Part shown: positions 8,705 to 18,300 of the stretch, piece after piece
How positions within the stretch are numbered: position 1 is the stretch's first letter
How the letters are laid out: each line of letters opens with the position of its first letter
DNA from: Flavobacterium sp. K5-23
Lineage (GTDB): Bacteria > Bacteroidota > Bacteroidia > Flavobacteriales > Flavobacteriaceae
Reading direction: 5' to 3'
NCBI RefSeq assembly: GCF_023278045.1
Contig: NZ_CP056783.1
Span: forward strand, 372,001-436,000
DNA length: 64,000 nucleotides
Program-made: the position numbers and the translations under genes
The notes under the pieces: model-generated
The model's input: the letters and a program-made list of their open reading frames with translations, nothing else
The model's database searches: none
What the model was told of the DNA's origin: nothing

Positions 8705-9682
8705 TTAAACTAGATAGAAAACTGTGAATACGAATACCCATACTAAATCGACAAAGTGCCAGTATAAACCAACTTTCTCAACCATTTCATAACTCTTTCT
8801 TTTCTCATAAGTACCCATAAGTACATTGAAAAAGATAATGATATTGATAATTACACCAGAGAATACGTGGAATCCGTGGAATCCAGTAATAAAGAAAAAG
8901 AAGTCAGCAAATAATTTACTACCATACTCATTCCTTACAAGATTAGCACCTTCAACAACATAAGCTGCTTGAGATAACCTCATTACAGATTCTTCTCTTG
9001 AAAGAACTGTTTTTTTCTTGTCTTTTGTAATCACCTCGGTTCTGATTAATAAATCCGGATGTGCTTTGAAACCAGCTTGAACTTCAGCAATAGAGTAAGT
9101 TGGCAAAGCAGATTCGCTTACAAACCAAGCTCCTTTACTTGAAGCGTGTTGTACTCTTTCTTCAGGCAATGTTGCAGCAAAATCAGCTAAAGCAACACGA
9201 TGTCCTTCTTTATCCACAAACTGTAGTAAACTACCTCCAGTTGTTTCAATCGCACCATATTCACCTTTGATGAAATTCTTCCATTCCCATGCTTGAGAAC
9301 CTACGAATATCAAACCACCGATGATGGTTAAAAACATATAAATAACAACTTTGTTTTTTTTCATTTGATGACCTGCGTCAACGGCCAAAACCATTGTTAC
9401 AGATGAAAAAATCAAAATAAAAGTCATTAATGCCACATAATACATTGGAGCAGATACTCCGTGCATAAATGGAAAGTGTGTAAACACTTCATCGGCCAAT
9501 GGCCAAGTTTCAATAAATTTAAATCTAGAAAAACCGTAAGCTGCTAAAAATCCAGAGAACGTTAAGGCATCTGATACGATAAAAAACCACATCATTAATT
9601 TACCATAACTTGCTCCCATTGGCTCATTGCCGCCTCCCCAAGTTTTTTCTTCACTATTTGCAGTAGTAACTGTCGATCCCAT
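8705..9682 (-). CDS. Cytochrome c oxidase subunit III, long form with a soluble insertion
   Basis: The 325-residue protein has the subunit III helix bundle (KLMMWFFIVSDALTFSGF, FFITGFHGFHVFSGV, YWHFVDLVWVFVFTV). About 120 hydrophilic residues (roughly 137-255) are inserted in the middle of the bundle, containing a segment AHPDLLIRTEVITKDKKKT. Subunit III carries no metal and supports proton uptake and stability of subunit I. A shorter subunit III gene lies 42 bases upstream in the same operon; the tandem pair looks like an old duplication kept as two oxidase subunits. Confidence 0.88.
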   Translation of the reverse strand: MGSTVTTANSEEKTWGGGNEPMGASYGKLMMWFFIVSDALTFSGFLAAYGFSRFKFIETWPLADEVFTHFPFMHGVSAPMYYVALMTFILIFSSVTMVLAVDAGHQMKKNKVVIYMFLTIIGGLIFVGSQAWEWKNFIKGEYGAIETTGGSLLQFVDKEGHRVALADFAATLPEERVQHASSKGAWFVSESALPTYSIAEVQAGFKAHPDLLIRTEVITKDKKKTVLSREESVMRLSQAAYVVEGANLVRNEYGSKLFADFFFFITGFHGFHVFSGVIINIIIFFNVLMGTYEKRKSYEMVEKVGLYWHFVDLVWVFVFTVFYLV

Positions 9683-9724
9683 AAAAGTTATTCGTTAAAA
9701 AGTTCCCAAATTTACGTTTTTTTC

Positions 9725-10312
9725 TTATTTAAAGAAATATAAAAACAAAAATAAATAAACCCACAAGAAATCAAGAAAGTGCCAGTACATCGCACCTAGT
9801 TCTATTCCAAGAGTTTGAGTAGAATTGTATTTTTGTTTAAAATGATTATAAATTATAATTAATAGTGAAATCAACCCTCCCGCAAGGTGAATTAAGTGCA
9901 CAAGTGTTACAATATATAAAAATGTTGTCGTGATAGAACTTTCGCTTCCCGTAAAATAATATCCGTTTTCCACTATTTGACCAAAACCAACAAATTGAGT
10001 AACCACAAACAATATTCCTAATGCTAAGGTAGCTAAAAGAAAAATAGTGGTCGCACTTTGATTGTTTTTTTGTATTGCTTTTTTTGCCAAATGAAAGGTT
10101 ACACTAGACACAATAATTGCAATTGTGCTAAAATAAAATGCCGTAGGCAATTCAAAATCTTTCAACCAGTCCGCTCTAGATTTACTAACCACAAAAGCAC
10201 TTGTAATCCCTGCAAACATCATAGTCATACTAACCATCGCAAACAACAATATCAATTTATATGATCTTGCTGTTCTTGCATTATGTTCGTCTACTGTCAT
10301 TGTCATTTCCAT
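9725..10312 (-). CDS. Cytochrome c oxidase subunit III, short form
   Basis: This 195-residue protein has five transmembrane helices and the C-terminal subunit III signature GAMYWHFLDFLWVYLFLFLY. An N-terminal segment reads SRADWLKDFELPTAFYFSTI. It lacks the insertion seen in the following gene. It starts two bases after the stop of the heme O synthase gene, so it is transcribed with it. Confidence 0.88.
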   Translation of the reverse strand: MEMTMTVDEHNARTARSYKLILLFAMVSMTMMFAGITSAFVVSKSRADWLKDFELPTAFYFSTIAIIVSSVTFHLAKKAIQKNNQSATTIFLLATLALGILFVVTQFVGFGQIVENGYYFTGSESSITTTFLYIVTLVHLIHLAGGLISLLIIIYNHFKQKYNSTQTLGIELGAMYWHFLDFLWVYLFLFLYFFK

Positions 10313-10314
10313 AA

Positions 10315-11217
10315 CTATCTTAAAAATTTATCAATAATATAAATCAACTGTAACAAAGTAATATAAGACACACTGACTAACATCAGTGTTCTTGCCGCTT
10401 TTGGCGTTCTTAATTTGTATAATTGCACTGAATAAAAAAGCATCCAAAGTCCCAATAAAAAAACTAGAATAGCCGCTATAGGCGATATAAACAATTTACC
10501 TGTATATCCTAAAGAAGGTAGTAAAGAAGCCACTATAAGCCAAACAGTATACAATATCACCTGTAATGCCGTCCCTTTATCTTTCTTTCCCGTAGGAAGC
10601 ATAAAGAAACCTGCTTTTTCATAATCTTCATATAAAAACCATCCTATTGCCCAAAAATGAGGGAACTGCCAGAAAAACTGAATTAAAAATAAAGTCCCTG
10701 CTTCGATTCCAAAATCTCCCGTAGCCGCAACCCAACCTAACATAAAAGGAATGGCTCCAGGAAACGCACCTACAAAAACCGACAAAGAAGTCATTGTTTT
10801 CAGCGGCGTATAAACACTCGTATATAAGAATATTGATATCGCACCAAACATTGCTGTCTTTGGATTAATAGCATATAAAAGAGCAATTCCAATAATAGCA
10901 AGTAAACTAGCCACCAGCAACGCAGTATTTGAAGACATTCTTCCTGAAGGCACTGGACGATTTTTAGTCCTGTCCATCAAAGAATCTAAATCCTTTTCAA
11001 TTACTTGATTAAAAGCATTAGAAGCTCCCACCATACAATACCCACCAATAGCAAGCATTACTAATACGGACCATTGAAACGGATTCTCACTATTAAAACC
11101 AAGCATATAGCCTGCAATAGATGAAAACAATACGCTTATTGCCAGACCAGCTTTAGTGATTTCTTTAAAATCTGAAAAAACCGTTTTAAGGGAAAATGTA
11201 TTTGATGTAGCGTTCAA
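10315..11217 (-). CDS. ctaB: Protoheme IX farnesyltransferase (heme O synthase)
   Basis: This UbiA-type prenyltransferase with nine membrane helices has both aspartate-rich motifs: NQVIEKDLDSLMDRTKNRP and the second-loop YEDYEKAGFFMLP. It adds a farnesyl group to heme B to make heme O for the oxidase. I set the start at TTG 11217 (MNATSNTFSL...), giving 300 residues. An ATG at 11262 also opens the frame, but a promoter-like TATCTTTG (11250-11257, minus) overlaps that region, and the extra 15 residues do not look like the family N terminus. It is the first gene of the oxidase accessory operon. Confidence 0.9.
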   Translation of the reverse strand: MNATSNTFSLKTVFSDFKEITKAGLAISVLFSSIAGYMLGFNSENPFQWSVLVMLAIGGYCMVGASNAFNQVIEKDLDSLMDRTKNRPVPSGRMSSNTALLVASLLAIIGIALLYAINPKTAMFGAISIFLYTSVYTPLKTMTSLSVFVGAFPGAIPFMLGWVAATGDFGIEAGTLFLIQFFWQFPHFWAIGWFLYEDYEKAGFFMLPTGKKDKGTALQVILYTVWLIVASLLPSLGYTGKLFISPIAAILVFLLGLWMLFYSVQLYKLRTPKAARTLMLVSVSYITLLQLIYIIDKFLR

Positions 11218-11332
11218 TGCGGTTTTTATTTTGAATTTTAAAACTGGCGCAAAGATACACATTAGATTGGAAAAGTAAGGATGAAGAATTTAGATTTTAA
11301 AATAAATCAACATCATTAATTAACTACACCTA

Positions 11333-13453
11333 TTAATAATCAAAATACCAATTAAATACATCCGCTCTTAAACCAATGGTAAACCAAGATGTATTTTCTT
11401 TAAAAGTAGACAAAGTGTTTGTTGACGGATCGAAATTTCGATATATATAACTTCCAAAAAGCTTAAGATTTGTTGTAGGATTTATCAAATACCCTCCTTG
11501 AATGTCAGCAATGAAAACTGAAGTTTTATTACCCTGTCCTACTTTAACACCACTGTCAAACGGTCTTTTCTCATCATAATCTTTATAGATATCCCCTCCA
11601 TAATTAAAACTATCCTCAGTGGTGTTAAAATCTAATCCACGTGTACCAATTGTAACTTTAGCATCAGCAAAAAACCTGCCTTTATGATATCGACCAATAG
11701 CGATTAATTCATTGAAATTACCTCCCCATTGATGCCCAAGGCTTTGATTATTATGCCCATAGTTAGTTATAGGAGCACTATGGGAATAGAGATAAGGACG
11801 TGCCAGATTATATTCTAACTGTAAGAGTAATTTGTCAACATGAAATGCATTATAATATTTAACCCCTAACTGATACCCGTATTTGTTTTTCCAACTATTA
11901 TCTCTAGCCTTAATATCTCCTAATGAAAATTCGTCTAATAAAAATTGCCCGTAAAAATTTATCTGATTATTCCATTTGTATTTCAAGGTCAAACCTAACA
12001 GTGCATTTCCAGTTCTCGCCGAAGATGCAAATTCCACTGAACGATAAAAAATAAGCGGATTCACAAAACTCATATCAAACCCTCTATCGTTAGTATTAGT
12101 CCAAATTACCGACTCAAAAAAACCAAGATTCAATTTGTTTGAAACATTCCAACTCAAATAATGATTAGCCATGAATTTTGTGGCATAAGTACGCTCAAGA
12201 GTCGCCTCAGGACGAACATCTTTAAGCCACATATAAGTATTGGTGTATTTTAACTTCCAAAAATTAGTGTTTAATTTAAAATAAGGATACGGACTAGCTC
12301 CATCACTTACCAATATTGAGCGATAACCATCCCCAATAAAATTTCGGCCATAACCCATTTGCATATCAATGTGCTTATTTGGCGCAAAAGTCAAATTAGC
12401 TTCAGCCAAAGGAAAATCATAGGAATCTGTTTTAAAATGTTTTGCAATTCCCATACCCGGTATAATGGCAGGATTACCTCCTTGAGGTCTTATAGAATTC
12501 GCATATCGATTGAAATAATCAGCAAATCTTCCTTGACTTTCAAAAACTGTAGTGGTGAAATTAAGTTGACTCCCTAGCCCACCACGAAAATTAATTGCAC
12601 GGGTATTCACATAGGTATAGGAATCCGAATCAGAGGAAGTCCCTACCTGCAAATCCAAAATTGGGTTAACAGTAAACCAATACCCTTCTCCTTGTATTTC
12701 AACTGTGTTTTCATTCCATAATTTTCTAGCCCACCATCCAGAAGCCTCTTTTCTCAGTCCTTTATTAACCTCTTTTAAATCATAATATTTAGAAACCTCA
12801 AGATAGGTATATGGTTTTGAAGCCGTATGATTATTACTCCCTACTCTATTCAATGAAGAGTCAAATTGAGAATAATAACTATGAGAAAAAGGAATATTTA
12901 AATGACTATCATACTCAGGGCCATTATATTTTTTATAAATGATACTATCGAGTTCCGTAAGAGGCTTTGTAGCTTTATAAACCAAGTCAGAATTAGCTAG
13001 TATTTGAGCCGCTAATTGTTCTGAACTCTTCAATGGGATGTTAATATTAATTGTATATCTTGAATAAGTAGGCTTTCCATTATAAGTAGGCGGTCCTATT
13101 TTTGGAAATTTATTAAAAACTCTTTTAGTCTCCTTAATTAATTCCTCGTCCGGGGCATTAACATAAATCACTTTGAAAGATCCATTGGTGTCCACTTCAA
13201 ATAATACTTTAAAACTATCAATACTATTATTTTGTTTCAAATGCGGAGGCACTTCAAAATTTATAAATACAAAATCTTGAACTTCACTATAAAAACAACG
13301 CTCTAATGCTAATGATGACAAACTACTACAATTCGAAAAAACAGGAAACCGTTCGGATGAATTTGATAATTGATTAGTATTATTACCTACTTCCTGTGAA
13401 TAAGATATAAAAGAATAAAGCGATAAAAATAAAGCCAATAAAACTTTTTTCAT
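11333..13453 (-). CDS. remB: Gliding motility protein RemB (TonB-C-like domain plus outer-membrane barrel)
   Basis: From the ATG at 13453 the protein has 706 residues: a signal peptide (ALFLSLYSFISYSQ), a domain at about 30-150 resembling the TonB C-terminal fold (SFKVLFEVDTNGSFKVIYVNAP), and a long beta-rich region of Wzi/capsule-assembly type (QMGYGRNFIGDGYRSILVSD, ending in FDY). In Flavobacterium johnsoniae, remB lies near sprA with the same neighbours, and the order gcvH, vanZ, deoC, remB here fits that. RemB is linked to gliding but its biochemical role is unclear. It should be an outer-membrane barrel with a periplasmic or surface domain. Confidence 0.78.
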   Translation of the reverse strand: MKKVLLALFLSLYSFISYSQEVGNNTNQLSNSSERFPVFSNCSSLSSLALERCFYSEVQDFVFINFEVPPHLKQNNSIDSFKVLFEVDTNGSFKVIYVNAPDEELIKETKRVFNKFPKIGPPTYNGKPTYSRYTININIPLKSSEQLAAQILANSDLVYKATKPLTELDSIIYKKYNGPEYDSHLNIPFSHSYYSQFDSSLNRVGSNNHTASKPYTYLEVSKYYDLKEVNKGLRKEASGWWARKLWNENTVEIQGEGYWFTVNPILDLQVGTSSDSDSYTYVNTRAINFRGGLGSQLNFTTTVFESQGRFADYFNRYANSIRPQGGNPAIIPGMGIAKHFKTDSYDFPLAEANLTFAPNKHIDMQMGYGRNFIGDGYRSILVSDGASPYPYFKLNTNFWKLKYTNTYMWLKDVRPEATLERTYATKFMANHYLSWNVSNKLNLGFFESVIWTNTNDRGFDMSFVNPLIFYRSVEFASSARTGNALLGLTLKYKWNNQINFYGQFLLDEFSLGDIKARDNSWKNKYGYQLGVKYYNAFHVDKLLLQLEYNLARPYLYSHSAPITNYGHNNQSLGHQWGGNFNELIAIGRYHKGRFFADAKVTIGTRGLDFNTTEDSFNYGGDIYKDYDEKRPFDSGVKVGQGNKTSVFIADIQGGYLINPTTNLKLFGSYIYRNFDPSTNTLSTFKENTSWFTIGLRADVFNWYFDY

Positions 13454-13550
13454 ATGTATTGTAATTTGTTTGGTATAGAAAACACAGTGCCTCATTTGAA
13501 CAAAGAACGAGATTTATGTGTACTTATTTTATATAAATTATTATTGTATT

Positions 13551-14294
13551 TTAATATTCAAAATTTGAATTTTGACCATTTGCAATTGCCTTAGCTCCAG
13601 ACGTGCCTATTCGCTTTACACCTAACTGAATCATCTCTACAGCCTCATCATAAGTTCTAACTCCTCCGGCGGCTTTTACAGGCAACGGCGAAGCATTTTC
13701 TAACATCATAACAATCGCCGGTAAAGTAGCCCCGTTAGGCTCGTTATTTTGAGTCTGATAAAACCCAGTTGATGATTTCACAAAAACAGAAGAATAAAGA
13801 CTTTCGTCGAAATTCAAAATAACCACATTTTTAATCAAAGCGGACAATTGAATAATTTGTTTGTCATTGAGAGCTGCAACCTCAATAATCCATTTCACAA
13901 CCTTTTTATGCTCTAGCCCAAGCTGTGTTCCCTTAAAAATTTCTTCTTTCACAAGATCCACATCCCCTTCTTTAAAGGCTACATAATTACAAACAAAATC
14001 TAAGTCATCCGCGCCATCAGCTATTGCTTGTTTTGCTTCAGTTAATTTGTCTTCTATAGTTGAAATACCATTAGGAAAATCGATTACTGTGCCTATGTCT
14101 AAATTTGAATTGGCATTATTAACCATTGCTTTCGCCAAAGAAACCATTTCAGGACGAATCATAATTAGCTTAAAACGTTCCTCAATTGCTTCTTGAATAA
14201 ATCCCTTAACCACAATTAAATTCTCACTTTCATTGAGACCGGCTTGTTTTGCCGTTTTCAAATAAGTAGAATCTAAATACTGTCTGACATCCAT
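13551..14294 (-). CDS. deoC: Deoxyribose-phosphate aldolase
   Basis: The 247-residue TIM-barrel enzyme has the Schiff-base lysine in FVKSSTGF and the phosphate-binding VKAAGGVRT. It splits 2-deoxyribose 5-phosphate into glyceraldehyde 3-phosphate and acetaldehyde in deoxynucleoside breakdown. No other deo gene is nearby. A TATTTTTG box at 14319-14326 (minus) could be its own promoter. Confidence 0.95.
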   Translation of the reverse strand: MDVRQYLDSTYLKTAKQAGLNESENLIVVKGFIQEAIEERFKLIMIRPEMVSLAKAMVNNANSNLDIGTVIDFPNGISTIEDKLTEAKQAIADGADDLDFVCNYVAFKEGDVDLVKEEIFKGTQLGLEHKKVVKWIIEVAALNDKQIIQLSALIKNVVILNFDESLYSSVFVKSSTGFYQTQNNEPNGATLPAIVMMLENASPLPVKAAGGVRTYDEAVEMIQLGVKRIGTSGAKAIANGQNSNFEY

Positions 14295-14453
14295 AATTAC
14301 ATGATTTCTAAGTTAGAACAAAAATACATTTAAAAAACACAAAAACAGAAATTAAACAATTAGATTTTAATCCTCTTTTAAAGCATTATATTATTCGATA
14401 AAAATCAATGTTTCTAAAAAAAGAAAATGATGTAATCTCTATAAAACAAAAAA

Positions 14454-14478
14454 AATCCTGTTGAAACAGGATTTTTCA
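14454..14478 (-). terminator. Terminator after the gcvH-vanZ unit
   Basis: AATCCTG and CAGGATT form a seven-base stem around TTGAAA. On the minus strand it is followed by an uninterrupted T run (the A run at about 14447-14455). It lies just after the VanZ gene. Confidence 0.8.
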
Positions 14479-14490
14479 TAATTTATAACT

Positions 14491-14907
14491 TCATTTATTC
14501 TTAATCTTACTATAACCCATTATGACTATTACAGCCAAAATTGCTCCAGATAAATTGGCTAAAAAATCAAACACATCAGCTTTTCTTGTAGTTGTAAACA
14601 ACTCTTGACACACTTCGATTCCGATTCCAAAAAAAACAGAAAAGAAGAATGGTATTTTCCAAGGCAAATAATTACTCTCCGGCTTTACTTGTTTTTTTAA
14701 ATACAAAAACCAAAGTAGGGTAATTAGAAAATGAAAAAAAACATGAACTAATTTATCTAAATTTAAAATGCTGACAGCTGGAATATCACTGGATTGTACT
14801 AAACATAAAAAGGACACAATTCCTGTCCACGAAATAGCAATCCAAAAAAAAATATTTTTATGCACCAATAAGTTCTTTGTATGCTTCACTTGAAAGTAAT
14901 GAATCAT
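14491..14907 (-). CDS. VanZ family membrane protein
   Basis: The protein has about 138 residues with four predicted transmembrane helices and the VanZ pattern ([50 protein letters not shown]). VanZ-like proteins are common, and most have no assigned role outside teicoplanin resistance. The start is uncertain: ATG at 14907 overlaps the end of gcvH by about 50 bases, while GTG at 14865 overlaps by only a few. It is translated with gcvH. Confidence 0.82.
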   Translation of the reverse strand: MIHYFQVKHTKNLLVHKNIFFWIAISWTGIVSFLCLVQSSDIPAVSILNLDKLVHVFFHFLITLLWFLYLKKQVKPESNYLPWKIPFFFSVFFGIGIEVCQELFTTTRKADVFDFLANLSGAILAVIVIMGYSKIKNK

Positions 14908-15238
14908 AATCAGCAACATCCGCTACTTTTATTTTAATCATCCATCCAGCACCATAAGGATCAGCGTTAACTGTTTCTGGCTTACTTTCTAATGCATCAT
15001 TAAATTCTATAATTTCTCCAGCTAAAGGAAGAAATAAATCAGAAACAGTTTTTACTGCTTCTACAGTTCCAAAAACCTCGTCTTTTTCTAAAGTTTGGTC
15101 TAAAGTTTCAACTTCAACATATACGATGTCTCCCAATTCTTTCTGAGCGAAATGAGTAATTCCTACTGTTGCAACATCTCCTTCTAAACTAATCCATTCG
15201 TGATCTTTTGTATACTTTAAATTCGCTGGTATGTTCAT
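14858..15238 (-). CDS. gcvH: Glycine cleavage system H protein
   Basis: This 126-residue lipoyl-domain protein carries the lipoylated lysine K63 in [13 protein letters not shown]. The H protein shuttles the methylamine group of glycine between the P, T and L proteins; none of those genes is adjacent. A TACATTTG box at 15280-15287 (minus) suggests an own promoter between sprA and gcvH. The order sprA-gcvH-vanZ fits known Flavobacterium genomes. Confidence 0.96.
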   Translation of the reverse strand: MNIPANLKYTKDHEWISLEGDVATVGITHFAQKELGDIVYVEVETLDQTLEKDEVFGTVEAVKTVSDLFLPLAGEIIEFNDALESKPETVNADPYGAGWMIKIKVADVADYDSLLSSEAYKELIGA

Positions 15239-15325
15239 ATAAATTCTATTTGATTATTGATAATTTAATTTTAGTTGCGCAAATGTAACAATCTTCTATC
15301 TAAAACTTGTTTAGATTTTAATAAA

Positions 15326-18300
15326 TTAATTTCCGAAATTATAACGAAGAGTTAGGCCTGAACGAATATTTGTCAGAGGAAAAGAGGTCGATATAACTGC
15401 TTTCGAAAAAGAATGATCATAATAGAAAATAGCCGTAAGGTTTTTACTAAATGAATAATCAGCCTTGAATGTTATAGACCAGATATTTTGCCCTCCCGCC
15501 AACTGATTCTTATTATAATCTAAATAACGCACAATGGTTTGATTATTTCGATATGAAAGATCAGCCTTTACATTAATATCTCCTTTTATAATCCCTGAAG
15601 GATTATCTGCTAATCTAGATGTAAAAATCACATCTTTAAAACGATACCCTAGTCCTACCACATATTCGATTCCTTTTACTTCAGTCAATAAATTATTGTC
15701 AAAACTCATTGATAAAGCACGATCTTTTTTAACTTCGGCAAGTAGTTTTAACGAACTTTTTAATTCGAAATCCATTCTAATTAACGGGCTAAACTGTTCC
15801 ACTAAATTGATATTAGACATAATGGTTTTATTGAAAAAGTTCCCACCTGCATCAACACCGTTTGGATCTTTGTCGTATTCAAAATTAGACCTGTATGCAT
15901 TAATAGTATAAGAAGCTCTATAATTATGCTGCAATGAGAAGCGTCTGAAATTCTTTTTGAAGATTTCATAACGCATTAATCCGTTATACTTAACAGCCCA
16001 GTTTGGTATTGGAAAATCTCTAAAGATACCAAGTGAAACATTCGAAGCACTATTGCCGGAATAAGCTGCTAAAAATGAAGGTAACAATACCGCTTGATTG
16101 TTTTTTCCATACCCTACAGGATAGCCTTCCGCATCTAAATTTAAAGGATTGTTTATATCAATTCCACGTTGTAACGCTAATCTATTAGCAACATCAAGCC
16201 TATTACTTCTAAAATCATCAAAGGCAGCAGAAGTTATTTCATCACTTGTTGAAAATGCGGTTTTTATTAAAACAGTAGAAATTGAAAAAAGACCGTAACT
16301 GTATGGAGAACGCGAGTTGTAATTTCCGCTTTCAACATCATATTGTTCCGAGAAATTTTCAGATAAAGAACGATCTGCTGTCAAATCAATTTTCAAATCC
16401 GGAAATAAATCAACATTTGCTGTCGCTTTAAATAACTTATTGGAAACCTGAGAAAAATTCTGATTGAACTCTTTGTAACTAGTCAACCATCCATTTCTGG
16501 CGGCATCATACCTGACATCATCTTGACTCCCAAAAATAAACCCTAATGACGGTCTTGAAGATCCCAAAAAACCTACACCTGGCAAATAACCAGGCAATAT
16601 TGTACCGTTATTCTCCGTGTAATTTATTTGAATGTTTTTAACACTGGTTAAAACTCCCATAAAACCATCAACGAAAGGGTTGCTTTTAGCCTCTTGATTC
16701 GTATTAGCTTTTACTATTTTTTCTCCTGGTTTAGGAGCAACAGCTTTAGGCTTACTTCCTGAATTTTTACCTGCTTTAGATATCCCTAAATATTTATAAA
16801 GCATCTCCATATTAAACGAAGCGTTTAAATTAGAAGAGCTTGCATTTTGTACCGTATTCCCTAAATTATAAGATGTCCCTCTAATTTGAATTTCTGACAA
16901 TCCATTAGATGCGCGTTGCCAGCTATAATCTCCAGTATAGGTGAAATTTGCTTTTACAAAACTAAATAAAGGGATTTTATTAATTGGAATCTCATAATTC
17001 AAGACAAGTTGTTGCATGTGCTGATTTGGATCACCAATGTTCCAATAACTGTCCCAAATGGAGAAACTATCAATAGGTTCGTTATCTGAATTTAAATACG
17101 TTTTCACAATATTACTTGATGAAGCAGTATAGTTTAATTTCAAAGATTTCGTAAGATTATAATTAAATCCATATTGATAGTTAAATGCAAAATTTCTTCT
17201 GTATAATGGATCAAGTCCAATTCCTTCTACATCAACCTGTCTAAATTGTTGACGATTGAATTGCCTGATAATATTTGAATTGAACGTAATATTTGACGGT
17301 AAATAATTAAAGTTAAAATCACTTAACATTTTCCAATAAGTGCTTTTTTTCATGAATTCCGTTTTCTTGAACGGCTCTATTGATTTAGGCTGAAAACTAT
17401 ATGCATAATCTACCGAAGTACGCGTTTGCTGATCTTCATAATTTTCAATTTCGAAATCATGTCTTTGAACCTCATTATAGGATTGTGAGAAAGTGAAATT
17501 TTCAGGATCATAAACGTGTTGTTTTTGCTCAGGACTTCTTTGTTTTCTTACTCCAATAAAATTGATACTTGTTCGTTTCGTATAATCAATTGCTCTATTC
17601 GTGTAATTGTTTTTTGTTGCAGCATCCGTAGTTTCATTTAACAGTTGTTTTAACCTTATATCTTGATTAAAAGGATCGTATTCTGGAGTAATTATTTCTT
17701 CTCCAACTGCATAATTGAATGGTAAATTAATACCCCATTTTGATGGCAGTAACTTACCCAAATTAATATTCGTTACAATATTATATTGCTTAATATCCTC
17801 ACGACTTCTTTCATTTGGTCCTTGTTCTAAAGCTCCAAAACCAACAGTACTCTTTTTACCAGTTGCGGATATTGTCGCAAAATCAGCAAAATTTGAATCT
17901 ATATTCAATACCGCAGCCATTCCGCCTTGGTTATCCATATCGGCCAGACGCAGTTCATTGAACCACACCTCTCCTTTGATATCTTGATGCGTTTCATTGC
18001 TTTTCACACCTACCATTAAGGTTCTCACTAATCCAAAATTAGGATTTCCCTTTATCCCTATTCTTAATTTATTTGATTTTCCAGCTAAAGAAGGATCAAG
18101 AGCATCTTCATTTTGATAATAAATTCCATCAGCAGGTAACGAGCTTAAATCTATACTCATCGCTTGGATTTTTAACTGAGTTAACAAATCCAGTGACAAA
18201 TCGATTTTATTATCTTCAGGCCATACCGCTTCCGCACTTAATGGAGCACAATCTGATACAGATGATGAAGAAGGTGTTGTTACTTTTAAAGGGATTTCAA

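Noticed and set aside
8705..10312. Two subunit III genes as a recent tandem duplication
   Set aside because: They differ in length and sequence and both fit known Bacteroidota oxidase clusters, so the duplication is old.
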